Part shown: positions 1-10,113 of the stretch, piece after piece
How the letters are laid out: each line of letters starts with the position of its first letter
Position numbering within the stretch: the first letter of the stretch is position 1
Assembly: GCA_014359765.1 (NCBI GenBank)
Contig: JACIYT010000001.1
Span: 1 to 64,000 of the forward strand
Origin: Roseovarius sp.
Lineage (GTDB): Bacteria; Pseudomonadota; Alphaproteobacteria; Rhodobacterales; Rhodobacteraceae
Length of the DNA stretch: 64,000 nt
Direction: 5' to 3'
Notes under the pieces: generated by a model
Told to the model about the DNA's origin: nothing
Seen by the model: only the letters and a program-made list of their open reading frames with translations
Database searches by the model: none
Program-made: the position numbers and the translations under genes

Positions 1-312
1 ACGCGCGACGGCGGGCCGGTCAGCACCCGCTACTACCTCTCCTCCGCCCGCCTCACGCCCGAACGCTTCGCCCAGGCCGTCCGATCGCATTGGGCCATCG
101 AGAACAGCCTGCACTGGGTCCTCGACGTCACCTTTGACGAGGACCAGGCCCGAAACCGCGCCGATAACGGCCCCGAAAACCTCGCCATCCTCCGCCGCCT
201 CACCCTCAATCTGCTGCGAACCGCCCGCCCGAAACTCCCCATCTCGCGCAAAAGAAAGCGCTCCGGATGGTCCGACGCCTTCGCAAGATCCGTCATCGGT
301 CAAATGCGATAG
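1..312 (+). mobile_element. 3' end of ISAs1-family transposase (partial)
   Basis: An open frame enters from the left edge and runs to TAG at 310-312, giving the last 103 residues of a DDE transposase. It contains YYLSSARLTPERFAQAVRSH followed by WAIEN..HWVLDV.F.ED..R.R, which is the C-terminal signature of the ISAs1/H-repeat family, with the catalytic Glu in the WAIEN segment. The stop is followed at once by CCCTG (313-317). ISAs1 right ends commonly finish in a sequence like GCGATAGCCCTG, so the element probably ends about position 317. The N-terminal half lies outside the window, so it cannot be judged whether the copy is intact. The family call rests on motif recognition. Confidence 0.82.
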
Positions 313-317
313 CCCTG
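301..317 (+). repeat. Probable right terminal inverted repeat of the ISAs1-like element
   Basis: The last bases of the transposase frame run into GCGATAGCCCTG, which resembles the outer end of ISAs1-family elements as I remember them. The matching left end is outside the window, so the inverted repeat cannot be confirmed here. Confidence 0.4.
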
Positions 318-336
318 CATATCCTGTGGTGCGATC

Positions 337-365
337 TTGACAGGCCCCCGATGCCCCCGCAGGAT
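337..365 (+). promoter_or_regulatory. Candidate sigma70 promoter for smc
   Basis: There is a perfect -35 TTGACA at 337-342, a 17-base spacer, and a weak -10 CAGGAT at 360-365. It lies between the insertion-sequence end and the smc start at 403, so smc may have its own promoter downstream of the insertion. Confidence 0.4.
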
Positions 366-402
366 CGGATAGCAACGGAATCACCCGACCGGAGCCACGA
401 TC

Positions 403-3400
403 GTGCAGTTCACCAGGCTCAGACTGACCGGCTTCAAGAGCTTCGTCGATCCCACCGAACTGGCGATCGCGGAGGGGCTCACCGGCGTCGTCGGCCCCAA
501 TGGCTGCGGCAAGTCGAACCTGCTCGAGGCGCTGCGCTGGGTGATGGGCGAGAATCGCGCTTCGGCGATGCGCGGCGGTGGCATGGAGGATGTGATCTTT
601 GCCGGGGCGGCAACGCGGCCCGCGCGCAATTTCGCCGAAGTGGTCATGCAGATCGACAATTCGGAGCGGCTGGCGCCTGCGGGCTTCAACGATGCTGACC
701 ATCTGGAGATCACCCGGCGGATCACCCGCGACATGGGCTCGGCCTACAAGGTCAACGGCCGCGAGGTGCGCGCGCGCGATGTGCAGATGCTCTTTGCCGA
801 TGCCTCGAGCGGGGCGCATTCGCCGGCTCTGGTGCGGCAGGGCCAGATTTCCGAGCTGATCAACGCCCGGCCGAGGGCACGGCGGCGTATCCTCGAGGAG
901 GCGGCGGGGATTTCAGGCCTCTACCAGCGCCGCCACGAGGCCGAGCTCAAGCTGCGCGGGGCCGAGGCGAACCTGACCCGCGTCGAGGATGTGATCGAGC
1001 AGCTCGCGGGCCAGCTTGCGCAGCTGGCGCGGCAGGCGAAACAGGCGGTGCGCTATCGCCAGATCGGCGAGGAGCTGCGGCGCGCGGAGGGGCTGCTCCT
1101 GTGGCGGCGCTGGCGGGAGGCGGAGGAGGCGCGCAGCCAGGCCGCCGAGGCGCTGCGCGCGGCCATGGTGACGGCCTCGCGTGCGGAGGCTGCGGCACGG
1201 GCCGCGGCACGGGCGCGCGCCCAGGCCGAGGACGCATTGCCCGCCCGGCGCGAGGAGGCGGCCATCGCCGGCGCGATCGTGCAACGGCTGAGCGTGCAGC
1301 GCGACACGCTGGCCACGCAGGAGGCGGGCGCGCGCGAGCGGATCGCGACGCTGGGCGCACGCATCGCCCAGCTCGAGCGCGACATGGAGCGCGAGGCCGG
1401 CCTCAACCGCGACGCGGGCGAGACGATCGCGCGGCTCGACTGGGAGGCGGCGGAGCTGGCCAAGGGGGCCGAGGGGCACGAGGCACGGCTTGCCACGGCG
1501 CAGGAGGCCGCGCAGGCGGCGGCGGCGGAGCTTCAGGCGCGCGAAGGCGATCTGGCCCGCGCGACCGAGGATCTGGCGCGGCTCTCGGCGCGTCACCAGT
1601 CCGCGCAGCGGCTGATCGAGGACAATCGCAAGACGCAGGCGCGCAGCGAGGCCGAGGCCGGGCGCGCCCGCGCCGCCTGTGCCCAGGCGCGGGAGGCGCT
1701 CGCCCGCGCCGAGGCGGATCATGCGGCGGCAGAGGTTGCAGAGGCAGCGGCGCAGGCCGCCGCCGAGGCCGCCGAGGCACGGCTGCTGGCGGCGGACGAG
1801 GCGCGCAGCACCGCCGCCGCGCGCGAGGCCGAGGCGCGCGCCGCGCGCTCGGAGGCCGAGGGCGAGCTGGGCGCGCTGCGCGCCGAGGCCGGTGCGCTCG
1901 CGCGGCTGGTGGCACGCGATACCGCCGAGGGCGGGCAGATCATGGACCGGCTCCAGGTGGAACAGGGCTTCGAGAAGGCGCTCGGCGCGGCGCTGGGGGA
2001 CGATCTGCGCGCGCCCGAGGTTTCCGGCGACGGGCCGTCGGGCTGGTCGCGCCTGCCCGGCTATGGCGCGCCGCAGCCCCTGCCCGAGGGGGTGACGGCG
2101 CTCAGCAACCATGTCTCGGTGCCCAAGGTTCTGGCGCGGCGGATGGGGCAGATCGGCCTTGTCTCCCCCGAGGACGCGCCCCGCCTGCAGTCGCTGCTCA
2201 AGCCCGGTCAGCGGCTGGTGAGCCGCGAGGGCGATCTGTGGCGCTGGGACGGGTTTCGCACCTGGGCCGAGGACGCGCCCTCGGCGGCGGCGCTGCGGCT
2301 GGAGCAACTCAACCGGCTCGAGGCGCTCAAGCAGCAGCTCGAGCACGCGACGGCGCGCGCCGAGGGGGCGGCGCGCGCGCATGAGGCGCTGCGCGCCGAT
2401 CTCGCCGCCTGCACCGAGGCCGATCGCGCCGCCCGCGAGGCCCGTCGCGAGGCCGATGCCGCAGCCACCGCCGCAAGCCGCGCACTGAGCCGCGCCGAGG
2501 CCGACCGCAGCCTCGCCGCCTCGCGGCTCGAATCCTCAAGCCTCGCGGTCACGCGCCACGAGGAAGAGGCAAGCGCGGCGCGCAAGGCGCTGGCCGAGGC
2601 CGAGACGGCCCTTGCGGGGCTGGAGGACCTGGCAGCGGCGCGCGCCGCGCTCGAGACGCTCCGCAGCACGGTCGAGACTGCGCGCATGGCGATGATGGCG
2701 CGCCGCTCGGCGGCAGAGGAATTGCGCCGCGAGGGCGAGCGGCGCACTGCGCGCCGTCAGGAGATCGCCAGGGAGGTGAGCGGCTGGCGGCACCGGCTGG
2801 AGACGGCGGAAAAGCGCGGCGCGGAACTGGCCGAGCGCAAGGCGGCGTCGGAGGCGGAGCTAGCCGAGGCGGCGCGCGCGCCCGAGGAACTGGCCGCGAA
2901 GCGCGCGGAACTGGCCGACGAGATCACCCGCGCCGAGGCGCGGCGCGCGGCGGCGGAGGATGCGCTCTCAGGGGCAGAGGGCGTGGCGCGGCAGGCGGCG
3001 GCGGATGAGCGCGAGGCCGAGCGGCTCGCCTCGGAGGCGCGCGAGGCCCGCGCGCGTGCCGAGGCGCGCGCCGATGCCGCCCGCGAGGCGCGCGACCTGG
3101 CGGCAGAGCGGATCGCGGAGGCGGTCGAGATGACGCCCGAGGCGTTGCTCGAAAGCCTCGGCGCCGATCCCGACACGATGCCCGCCCCGGACGCGATCGA
3201 GGCCGATGTGGCGCGGCTCAAGCGGCAGCGCGAGGCGCTGGGCGCGGTCAACCTGCGCGCCGAGGAGGACGCGAAGGAGGTCAAGGCAGAACACGCTACG
3301 CTGGTGACGGAAAAGGCCGATCTGGAAGCGGCCATTCGCACGCTGCGCAGCGGCATTGCCAGCCTCAACCGCGAGGGGCGCGAGCGGCTGCTGACGGCCT

Positions 3401-3858
3401 TCGAGCAGGTCAATTCCAATTTCACGCTGCTCTTTCGCCATCTCTTCGGCGGTGGCGAGGCCAATCTGGTGCTGGTCGAGAGCGACGACCCGCTGGAGGC
3501 GGGGCTCGAGATCATGTGCCAGCCGCCGGGCAAGAAGCTCTCGACGCTGTCGCTCTTGTCGGGGGGCGAGCAGACGCTGACGGCGCTGGCGCTGATCTTT
3601 GCGGTGTTCCTGGCCAATCCCGCGCCGATCTGCGTGCTCGACGAGGTCGATGCGCCGCTTGACGATGCCAATGTGACGCGGTTCTGTGACCTGCTCGACG
3701 AGATGTGCCGCCGCACGGCGACGCGGTTCCTGATCATCACCCACCACGCCGTGACGATGAGCCGGATGGACCGGCTCTTTGGTGTGACCATGGCCGAACA
3801 GGGGGTGAGCCAGCTTGTTTCGGTCGATCTGCGCAAGGCCGAGGCGATGGTTGCCTGA
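403..3858 (+). CDS. smc: Chromosome segregation protein SMC
   Basis: SMC is the ATPase of the SMC-ScpAB condensin that organises and segregates the chromosome. The product has 1151 residues, in the usual range. The N-terminal head carries Walker A GPNGCGKS at residues 31-38. Two long Ala/Glu/Arg-rich coiled-coil arms flank a globular hinge at about residues 500-622. The C-terminal head has the ABC signature LLSGGEQ at about 1051-1057 and Walker B VLDEVDAP at about 1078-1085. The start is GTG at 403 with GGAG eight bases upstream. It is followed after one base by rnhB, so the two are probably co-transcribed. The unusual feature is the insertion-sequence end only about 85 bases upstream. Confidence 0.97.
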   Translation: MQFTRLRLTGFKSFVDPTELAIAEGLTGVVGPNGCGKSNLLEALRWVMGENRASAMRGGGMEDVIFAGAATRPARNFAEVVMQIDNSERLAPAGFNDADHLEITRRITRDMGSAYKVNGREVRARDVQMLFADASSGAHSPALVRQGQISELINARPRARRRILEEAAGISGLYQRRHEAELKLRGAEANLTRVEDVIEQLAGQLAQLARQAKQAVRYRQIGEELRRAEGLLLWRRWREAEEARSQAAEALRAAMVTASRAEAAARAAARARAQAEDALPARREEAAIAGAIVQRLSVQRDTLATQEAGARERIATLGARIAQLERDMEREAGLNRDAGETIARLDWEAAELAKGAEGHEARLATAQEAAQAAAAELQAREGDLARATEDLARLSARHQSAQRLIEDNRKTQARSEAEAGRARAACAQAREALARAEADHAAAEVAEAAAQAAAEAAEARLLAADEARSTAAAREAEARAARSEAEGELGALRAEAGALARLVARDTAEGGQIMDRLQVEQGFEKALGAALGDDLRAPEVSGDGPSGWSRLPGYGAPQPLPEGVTALSNHVSVPKVLARRMGQIGLVSPEDAPRLQSLLKPGQRLVSREGDLWRWDGFRTWAEDAPSAAALRLEQLNRLEALKQQLEHATARAEGAARAHEALRADLAACTEADRAAREARREADAAATAASRALSRAEADRSLAASRLESSSLAVTRHEEEASAARKALAEAETALAGLEDLAAARAALETLRSTVETARMAMMARRSAAEELRREGERRTARRQEIAREVSGWRHRLETAEKRGAELAERKAASEAELAEAARAPEELAAKRAELADEITRAEARRAAAEDALSGAEGVARQAAADEREAERLASEAREARARAEARADAAREARDLAAERIAEAVEMTPEALLESLGADPDTMPAPDAIEADVARLKRQREALGAVNLRAEEDAKEVKAEHATLVTEKADLEAAIRTLRSGIASLNREGRERLLTAFEQVNSNFTLLFRHLFGGGEANLVLVESDDPLEAGLEIMCQPPGKKLSTLSLLSGGEQTLTALALIFAVFLANPAPICVLDEVDAPLDDANVTRFCDLLDEMCRRTATRFLIITHHAVTMSRMDRLFGVTMAEQGVSQLVSVDLRKAEAMVA

Positions 3859-3859
3859 G

Positions 3860-4483
3860 ATGGGCGCGGGACCGGATTTCGCCCATGAGCGCGCGGCGCT
3901 GGCGCTTGGCCATACCCGCATTGCCGGGGTGGACGAGGTCGGGCGCGGGCCGCTGGCGGGGCCGGTGACGGCGGCGGCGGTGGTGCTCGACCCCGACAAC
4001 ATTCCCGAGGGGCTCAACGATTCCAAGGCCTTGAGCGGCGCGCGGCGGGCGGTGCTGGCCGCGCGGATCCACGAGCTTGCCGAGGTGTCGATCGCCCATG
4101 CCAGCGTGGCCGAGATCGACGAGATCAACATCCTGCGCGCCTCGCATCTGGCGATGGTGCGGGCGCTGGCGGGGCTCGCGCGCCCGGCGGATTTCGCGCT
4201 GATCGACGGCAACATGGTGCCGCGCGGCCTGCGCCTTGGGGCGCGGGCCATCGTGAAGGGCGATGCCGCGTCGCTGTCGATCGCGGCGGCCTCGATCGTG
4301 GCCAAGGAGGCGCGCGACGCGCTGATGCGGGATCTGGCGCAACAGTGTCCCGGCTATGGATGGGAGCGCAACGCCGGTTACCCGTCAAAGGCGCATCGGC
4401 AGGCCCTCCTAGATTTGGGGGTGAGCCCCCATCATAGGCGTTCGTTTCGGCCCGTCCACAATATCTTGTATCAAGAAAAATAA
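3860..4483 (+). CDS. rnhB: Ribonuclease HII
   Basis: This enzyme cleaves the RNA strand of RNA-DNA hybrids and removes single ribonucleotides misincorporated in DNA. The product is 207 residues, normal for the family. The active-site start [13 protein letters not shown] sits at about residues 24-36, with catalytic Asp25 and Glu26. Later conserved blocks are the LIDGN segment and [16 protein letters not shown] chose ATG 3860 because it lies one base past the smc stop and gives the standard short N-terminus; frames open further upstream only run back into smc. The smc-rnhB-ccrM order puts three DNA-maintenance genes in one direction. Confidence 0.95.
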   Translation: MGAGPDFAHERAALALGHTRIAGVDEVGRGPLAGPVTAAAVVLDPDNIPEGLNDSKALSGARRAVLAARIHELAEVSIAHASVAEIDEINILRASHLAMVRALAGLARPADFALIDGNMVPRGLRLGARAIVKGDAASLSIAAASIVAKEARDALMRDLAQQCPGYGWERNAGYPSKAHRQALLDLGVSPHHRRSFRPVHNILYQEK

Positions 4484-4493
4484 CCAAGCCCCT

Positions 4494-5699
<1,206 letters not shown>

Positions 5700-5751
5700 G
5701 CGACCAACACCGCGAATGTCCGGGGCCTGACTTCCCGGGCATTCTCACCTC

Positions 5752-5784
5752 GCCCCGTCACGCCGGACGTGACGGGGCCTTTTT
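5752..5784 (+). terminator. Intrinsic terminator after ccrM
   Basis: A perfect 11-bp stem (5752-5762 with 5768-5778) encloses a 5-base loop and is followed by CTTTTT. It ends the smc-rnhB-ccrM transcription unit. Confidence 0.9.
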
Positions 5785-5848
5785 CCGGGATTCCGTTTGG
5801 CGATCCGGCGGTGATCGTGCCGGGCCGGCGCGGGGCCGCGCTTGCCGC

Positions 5849-5877
5849 TTGATTTGCTGCGCGCGCGCCGATATACG
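5849..5877 (+). promoter_or_regulatory. Candidate promoter for the rpsA leader
   Basis: The sequence has TTGATT at 5849-5854, a 17-base spacer and TATACG at 5872-5877. Transcription would begin near 5884, leaving about 190 bases of leader before rpsA. Confidence 0.5.
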
Positions 5878-5883
5878 GCCCCT

Positions 5884-5956
5884 GTCACCAAGGCGGAACC
5901 GCCACGAGGCAGCAGGGATCGGGCAGGGTCGGCTTCTCCGGCCCTCTTTGTTTTGG
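5884..5956 (+). promoter_or_regulatory. Possible attenuator or short terminator-ended leader RNA before rpsA
   Basis: About 40 bases after the predicted transcription start lies an 8-bp hairpin (5925-5932 with 5938-5945, one G-U pair, loop CTTCT), followed by CTTTGTTTT. This looks like an intrinsic terminator on the same strand as rpsA and upstream of its start at 6074. It could attenuate rpsA transcription or end a separate RNA of about 70 bases. No open frame of interest lies inside it. I do not recognise a known RNA family. Confidence 0.35.
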
Positions 5957-6073
5957 AACGCTTTGTGACCCGCCCGACCAAGGACCCCCGTCCCCGTCGC
6001 GGGTGGACGATCCCAAAGACCGGCGGAGACAACCGCACGGCCGGAAAACAGATGTAAAGGAACAGAACGCCAC

Positions 6074-7756
6074 ATGGCTCAGAACGCATCCATGGAGGAA
6101 TTCGAGGCCCTCCTGAACGAAAGCCTCGAAATGGACACGCCCGACGAGGGCTCTGTCGTCAAGGGCAAGGTCATCGCCATCGAGGCGGGCCAGGCCATCA
6201 TCGATGTCGGCTACAAGATGGAAGGCCGCGTCGATCTCAAGGAATTCGCAAATCCCGGCGAGCAGCCCGACATCAAGGTGGGCGACGAGGTCGAGGTGTT
6301 CCTGCGCTCGGCGGAGAATGCCCGCGGCGAGGCCGTGATCAGCCGCGAGATGGCCCGCCGCGAAGAGGCCTGGGACCGTCTCGAGAAGGCCTATGCCGAC
6401 GAGGAGCGCGTCGAAGGCGCGATCTTTGGCCGGGTCAAGGGTGGCTTTACCGTCGATCTGGGCGGTGCCGTGGCCTTCCTGCCCGGCTCTCAGGTCGATG
6501 TGCGCCCGGTCCGTGATGCGGGCCCGCTCATGGGCCTCAAGCAGCCGTTCCAGATCCTCAAGATGGACCGCCGCCGCGGCAATATCGTCGTGTCGCGCCG
6601 CGCCATTCTCGAAGAGAGCCGCGCCGAGCAGCGCGCCGAGGTCATCGCCAACCTCACCGAGGGGCAGACCGTCGATGGTGTGGTCAAGAACATCACCGAA
6701 TACGGGGCCTTCGTGGACCTGGGCGGTGTCGATGGCCTGCTGCACGTCACCGACATGGCCTGGCGCCGCGTCAACCACCCGTCCGAGATCCTGTCGATCG
6801 GCGAGACCGTCAAGGTCCAGGTCATCAAGATCAACAAGGAAACCCACCGCATCAGCCTCGGCATGAAGCAGCTTCAGGAAGATCCGTGGGACCTGGTGGG
6901 GGCAAAATACCCGCTCGGCTCGGTCCATACCGGCCGTGTCACCAACATCACCGATTACGGCGCCTTCGTGGAGCTGGAGCCGGGGGTCGAGGGCCTTGTT
7001 CACGTCTCGGAAATGTCCTGGACCAAGAAGAACGTGCATCCCGGCAAGATCGTCTCCACCTCCCAGGAGGTCGAGGTCATGGTGCTCGAGATCGACAGCG
7101 CCAAGCGCCGCGTGTCGCTCGGCCTCAAGCAGTGCATGCGCAACCCGTGGGAAGTGTTCGCCGAACAGCACCCGCCGGGCAGCGAGGTCGAGGGCGAGGT
7201 CAAGAACATCACCGAATTCGGCCTCTTCATCGGCATGGAAGGCGATATCGACGGCATGGTTCACCTCAGCGACCTGAGCTGGGACGAGCGTGGCGAGGAT
7301 GCGATCCAGCACTACAAGAAGGGCGATGTGGTCCGCGCCGTGGTCTCCGAGGTCGATGTCGAGAAGGAGCGCATCTCGCTCTCGATCAAGGCGTTGGGTG
7401 GTGACAAGTTCGCCGAGGCCGTGGGCGGCGTGAAGCGTGGATCGGTGATCACCGTGACCGTGACCGCGATCGAGGATGGCGGCATCGAGGTGGAATACGA
7501 GGGCGCGAAATCCTTCATCCGCCGCTCCGACCTCAGCCGCGACCGCGCCGAACAGCGCCCCGAGCGGTTCTCGGTCGGCGACAAGGTCGATGTGCGCGTG
7601 ACCAACGTGGACAGCAAGACCCGCAAGCTGGGCCTGTCGATCAAGGCGCGCGAGATCGCCGAGGAACAGGAAGCCGTGGCGCAATACGGATCGTCCGATT
7701 CGGGCGCGTCGCTGGGCGATATCCTCGGCGCGGCGCTCAAGGGGGGCGACCGCTGA
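6074..7756 (+). CDS. rpsA: 30S ribosomal protein S1
   Basis: S1 binds mRNA on the 30S subunit and helps melt structured translation starts. The product has 560 residues with six S1-type OB-fold repeats. The best marked repeats begin V.G.V.NIT.YGAFV.L and end in V.H.S.M.W....HP, for example at about residues 197-267, 282-354 and 370-441. The N-terminus (MEEFEALLNESLE) is typical of alphaproteobacterial S1. The leader just upstream has AAAGGAAC as ribosome binding site. In many relatives rpsA is flanked by cmk and ihfB; neither is present here, which makes this an unusual location. Autoregulation through the leader is plausible but not shown. Confidence 0.97.
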   Translation: MAQNASMEEFEALLNESLEMDTPDEGSVVKGKVIAIEAGQAIIDVGYKMEGRVDLKEFANPGEQPDIKVGDEVEVFLRSAENARGEAVISREMARREEAWDRLEKAYADEERVEGAIFGRVKGGFTVDLGGAVAFLPGSQVDVRPVRDAGPLMGLKQPFQILKMDRRRGNIVVSRRAILEESRAEQRAEVIANLTEGQTVDGVVKNITEYGAFVDLGGVDGLLHVTDMAWRRVNHPSEILSIGETVKVQVIKINKETHRISLGMKQLQEDPWDLVGAKYPLGSVHTGRVTNITDYGAFVELEPGVEGLVHVSEMSWTKKNVHPGKIVSTSQEVEVMVLEIDSAKRRVSLGLKQCMRNPWEVFAEQHPPGSEVEGEVKNITEFGLFIGMEGDIDGMVHLSDLSWDERGEDAIQHYKKGDVVRAVVSEVDVEKERISLSIKALGGDKFAEAVGGVKRGSVITVTVTAIEDGGIEVEYEGAKSFIRRSDLSRDRAEQRPERFSVGDKVDVRVTNVDSKTRKLGLSIKAREIAEEQEAVAQYGSSDSGASLGDILGAALKGGDR

Positions 7757-7897
7757 GCCATGTCGCCCGGGAACGGGAGCCGGTCCGGTCCTGAACGTGT
7801 CGCGCGAAAGCACATGAGCGCGCCACGCACCAGGACCTTCCGCCCCGGAGCGGCTGCCGGGGTTCGGCCCTGCCACATGGCGGGGCCTTGATCCGCG

Positions 7898-7939
7898 CCA
7901 GCCCGGACTCTGTCCAGCCCGGACTGTCCAGCCCGGACT
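7898..7939 (+). repeat. Three direct copies of CCAGCCCGGACT
   Basis: Identical 12-base units start at 7898, 7914 and 7928, separated by 4 and 2 bases, immediately before the rpsA terminator. The unit contains the palindromic core CCCGG. The function is unknown; slippage duplication is the simplest origin. Confidence 0.8.
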
Positions 7940-7947
7940 ATCGAGAC

Positions 7948-7978
7948 GGCCCCCCGCCAACAGGCGGGGGGCCTTTTC
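7948..7978 (+). terminator. Intrinsic terminator after rpsA
   Basis: A perfect 11-bp GC stem (7948-7958 with 7963-7973) with loop AACA is followed by TTTTCGTT. It lies 190 bases after the rpsA stop and is the nearest good terminator for that gene. Confidence 0.88.
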
Positions 7979-8199
7979 GTTCGCGGGCAGGGGGGCGGCG
8001 TGGCGCGGCGGCCATGTCGTCATTGCCCGCCCCTCTGTCCAGCGCCAGGCGCGGCCCGCATCTGCATCGCCCGATCGCGTCCTGCCGGGCGCCGGATGAG
8101 CGGATTTCCTCCATCGCGTTTGGTTCTCCGACGGGGCCTTCTTATCTCGTCTGTTGTCGGGCTTGTCCCGAACTATTTGTTCAAATCGGAGAAACTGGA

Positions 8200-8760
8200 A
8201 TGAAACTCTTCAGGCTGATATGCGCGGGTGTTGCCGCGGCGACGCTGGCCCCCGTTTTCACCACCGTCACGGCCACCCAGGCCAGTGCGCAGAGCGCGCA
8301 GGACGTGCTGCCGCTTGTCACCGACGATATCGAGCAATTTCGCTCGTGGGAGAATTGGACCATCCTGCGCAACAACACGCGCGGGCATTGCTTCGGGACG
8401 AAATCCAGTGACCGCGCCATCCTCCAGATGGGCGTCACGGGGGACGGGGAAATGGGCTATGTCGGCGTGTTCGTCAAGGATGAGGGGATTCCCCGGGGCG
8501 ATGAGCGGCCCGAGAATGTCGCGATCCTGCTGGGGGAACGGGCCTTTGTCGGCGGGATTGCCGAGCTTGTCCAGGCGCCCTCTGCCGGTTGGTTCGGCGG
8601 CTATGTCCTGAGCGGGGACAGGGATTTCCGTCGCGCGATCGAGGCCAACGATGTCATGGTGGTGTTCCCCGACACGCCTTATGTGGTGATGGCCGATATC
8701 AGGGGCGCCAACAATGCGATCTTCGAGATCGCCAAGTGCAGCGACGAGATGTCGAACTGA
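8200..8760 (+). CDS. Secreted protein of unknown function
   Basis: The 186-residue product starts with a clear Sec signal peptide (MKLFRLICAGVAAATLAPVF, then a cleavage region about ATQASAQSAQ, residues 25-34), so it is probably periplasmic. The mature part has WTILRNNTRGHCFGTK, a predicted beta-rich centre, and a second Cys near the C-terminus (AKCSDE); the two could form a disulfide. The pattern of a Trp followed by a Cys-containing strand is loosely like the invasion-associated locus B (IalB) family, but I do not claim membership. ATG 8200 is chosen because GGAG lies nine bases upstream and the signal peptide begins there. It stands alone between rpsA and a flavoprotein gene. Confidence 0.75.
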   Translation: MKLFRLICAGVAAATLAPVFTTVTATQASAQSAQDVLPLVTDDIEQFRSWENWTILRNNTRGHCFGTKSSDRAILQMGVTGDGEMGYVGVFVKDEGIPRGDERPENVAILLGERAFVGGIAELVQAPSAGWFGGYVLSGDRDFRRAIEANDVMVVFPDTPYVVMADIRGANNAIFEIAKCSDEMSN

Positions 8761-8891
8761 TCGCTGCCGCCTGCGCGCCCCCGGCTTGATCCTCGCGCGC
8801 CTTCGGGGCAAGAGGGCCGGATGCGACAGCGGATCGGCATCAGAGGGATGAGCGGCGCCTGCCGGCCGCGCGGGGCGCGCGCGTGCCCGGC

Positions 8892-10067
8892 ATGAGCGGG
8901 CGTGGTAGTGCGCTCGTGATCGGGGCGGGGCCTGCGGGGCTCATGGCGGCCGAGGCGCTGGCCGCGGCGGGGCTCGCCGTCACCGTGGCCGAGGCAAAGC
9001 CCTCGGTCGCGCGCAAGCTGCTCATGGCCGGGAAATCCGGCCTCAACCTGACCAAAGCCGAGGCGTTCGAGCCATTCCTCGCGGCCTATGGCGCGCGCGC
9101 CGAGGTGCTGCGCCCGATGCTCGCGGCGTTTGGCCCCGAGGCGGTGCGCGACTGGGCCGAGGGGCTGGGCCAGCCTTTGTTCATGGGCTCGACGGGGCGG
9201 GTATTCCCGCGCACGATGAAGGCCTCGCCGCTCCTGCGGGCCTGGCTCGGGCGGCTGGACGCGAAGGGGGTGCGGATCCGCACCCGCTGGCGCTGGCAGG
9301 GATGGGAGGGGGACGCGGTGCGGTTCGCGACGCCCGAGGGCGCGGCGCGTCTCATGCCGGTGGTCACGGTGCTGGCCTGCGGCGGGGCGAGCTGGGCGCG
9401 GCTCGGCTCGGACGGGGCCTGGGCGGCGCATCTCGGCGCCGATGTGGCACCGTTCCGCCCTGCGAACATGGGCTTTGACGTGGCGTGGTCGGGGCATATG
9501 GCGCGGTTTTTCGGCCAGCCGGTCAAGGGCGTGGCGCTCGAGGCCGGGGGGGTGCGTTCCCGCGGTGAGTTCGTCATCGCGGCCAGCGGCATCGAGGGCG
9601 GCGGCATCTACGAGGTGAGCGCCGCGCTGCGAGATGGCGCGGCGCTGACGCTCGACCTGCTGCCGGAGCTGAGCCGCGCCGAGATCGCCGCCCGGCTCGG
9701 GCGCGCGCGGCCCGGCGACAGCCTCGGCAACCGGCTGCGCAAGGCGCTGCGCCTGTCCCCGGTCAAGGTCGCGCTGGCGATGGAAATCGCGCGCGGCGCG
9801 CCCGATCTTGCCCCCATGCTCAAGGCGCTGCCGGTGCCGCTCCGGGGGCCGCGCCCGCTCGATCAGGCGATCTCGACGGCGGGCGGGCTGCGCTTCGAGG
9901 CGCTCGACGCGGGGCTGATGCTGCGCGCGCGGCCGGGCACATTCGCCGCCGGCGAGATGCTCGACTGGGAGGCACCCACAGGTGGCTATCTGCTGACCGC
10001 CTGCCTCGCCACCGGGCTCTGGGCCGGGCGGCACGCCGCGGCATGGGCCGGGATGCGCGCCCGGTGA
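8892..10067 (+). CDS. HI0933/YhiN-like FAD-binding protein (TIGR03862-type flavoprotein)
   Basis: This is a predicted flavoprotein with an N-terminal Rossmann FAD motif VIGAGPAGLMAAEAL (from about residue 8) and the family-diagnostic GKSGLNLTKAE shortly after. The C-terminal ATAGGLRFE-like segment (ISTAGGLRFEAL) and GEMLDWEAPTGGYLLT complete the HI0933-like fold. The substrate is unknown for this family. Length is 391 residues from ATG 8892; a GTG at 8883 would add three. No good ribosome binding site separates these choices. The gene is monocistronic, with an opposite-strand aldo/keto reductase ending just downstream. Confidence 0.88.
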   Translation: MSGRGSALVIGAGPAGLMAAEALAAAGLAVTVAEAKPSVARKLLMAGKSGLNLTKAEAFEPFLAAYGARAEVLRPMLAAFGPEAVRDWAEGLGQPLFMGSTGRVFPRTMKASPLLRAWLGRLDAKGVRIRTRWRWQGWEGDAVRFATPEGAARLMPVVTVLACGGASWARLGSDGAWAAHLGADVAPFRPANMGFDVAWSGHMARFFGQPVKGVALEAGGVRSRGEFVIAASGIEGGGIYEVSAALRDGAALTLDLLPELSRAEIAARLGRARPGDSLGNRLRKALRLSPVKVALAMEIARGAPDLAPMLKALPVPLRGPRPLDQAISTAGGLRFEALDAGLMLRARPGTFAAGEMLDWEAPTGGYLLTACLATGLWAGRHAAAWAGMRAR

Positions 10068-10113
10068 GGGCCTGCGCCTCCGGCGCCAGGCGGCACTGCC
10101 CGATTGCGCCGCC

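Larger units (their letters stand above)
7757..8199. other. Intergenic region between rpsA and a secreted-protein gene
   Basis: These 443 bases contain no supported gene. They hold three direct copies of a 12-base unit (7898-7939) and an intrinsic terminator (7948-7978). The rest, up to the ribosome binding site GGAG before 8200, shows no feature I can name. Confidence 0.6.

Noticed and set aside
913..2382. Long open frame (489 codons) on the minus strand within smc
   Set aside because: It is the complement of the Ala/Glu/Arg-rich coiled coil; the translation is Arg/Leu/Pro-rich with no motif.
1101..2384. Gly-rich plus-strand open frame within smc
   Set aside because: It is an out-of-frame reading of smc with low-complexity Gly/Arg/Ala composition.
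5885..8023. Open frame of 712 codons on the minus strand over rpsA
   Set aside because: It is a His/Asp/Leu-rich mirror of the S1 repeats.
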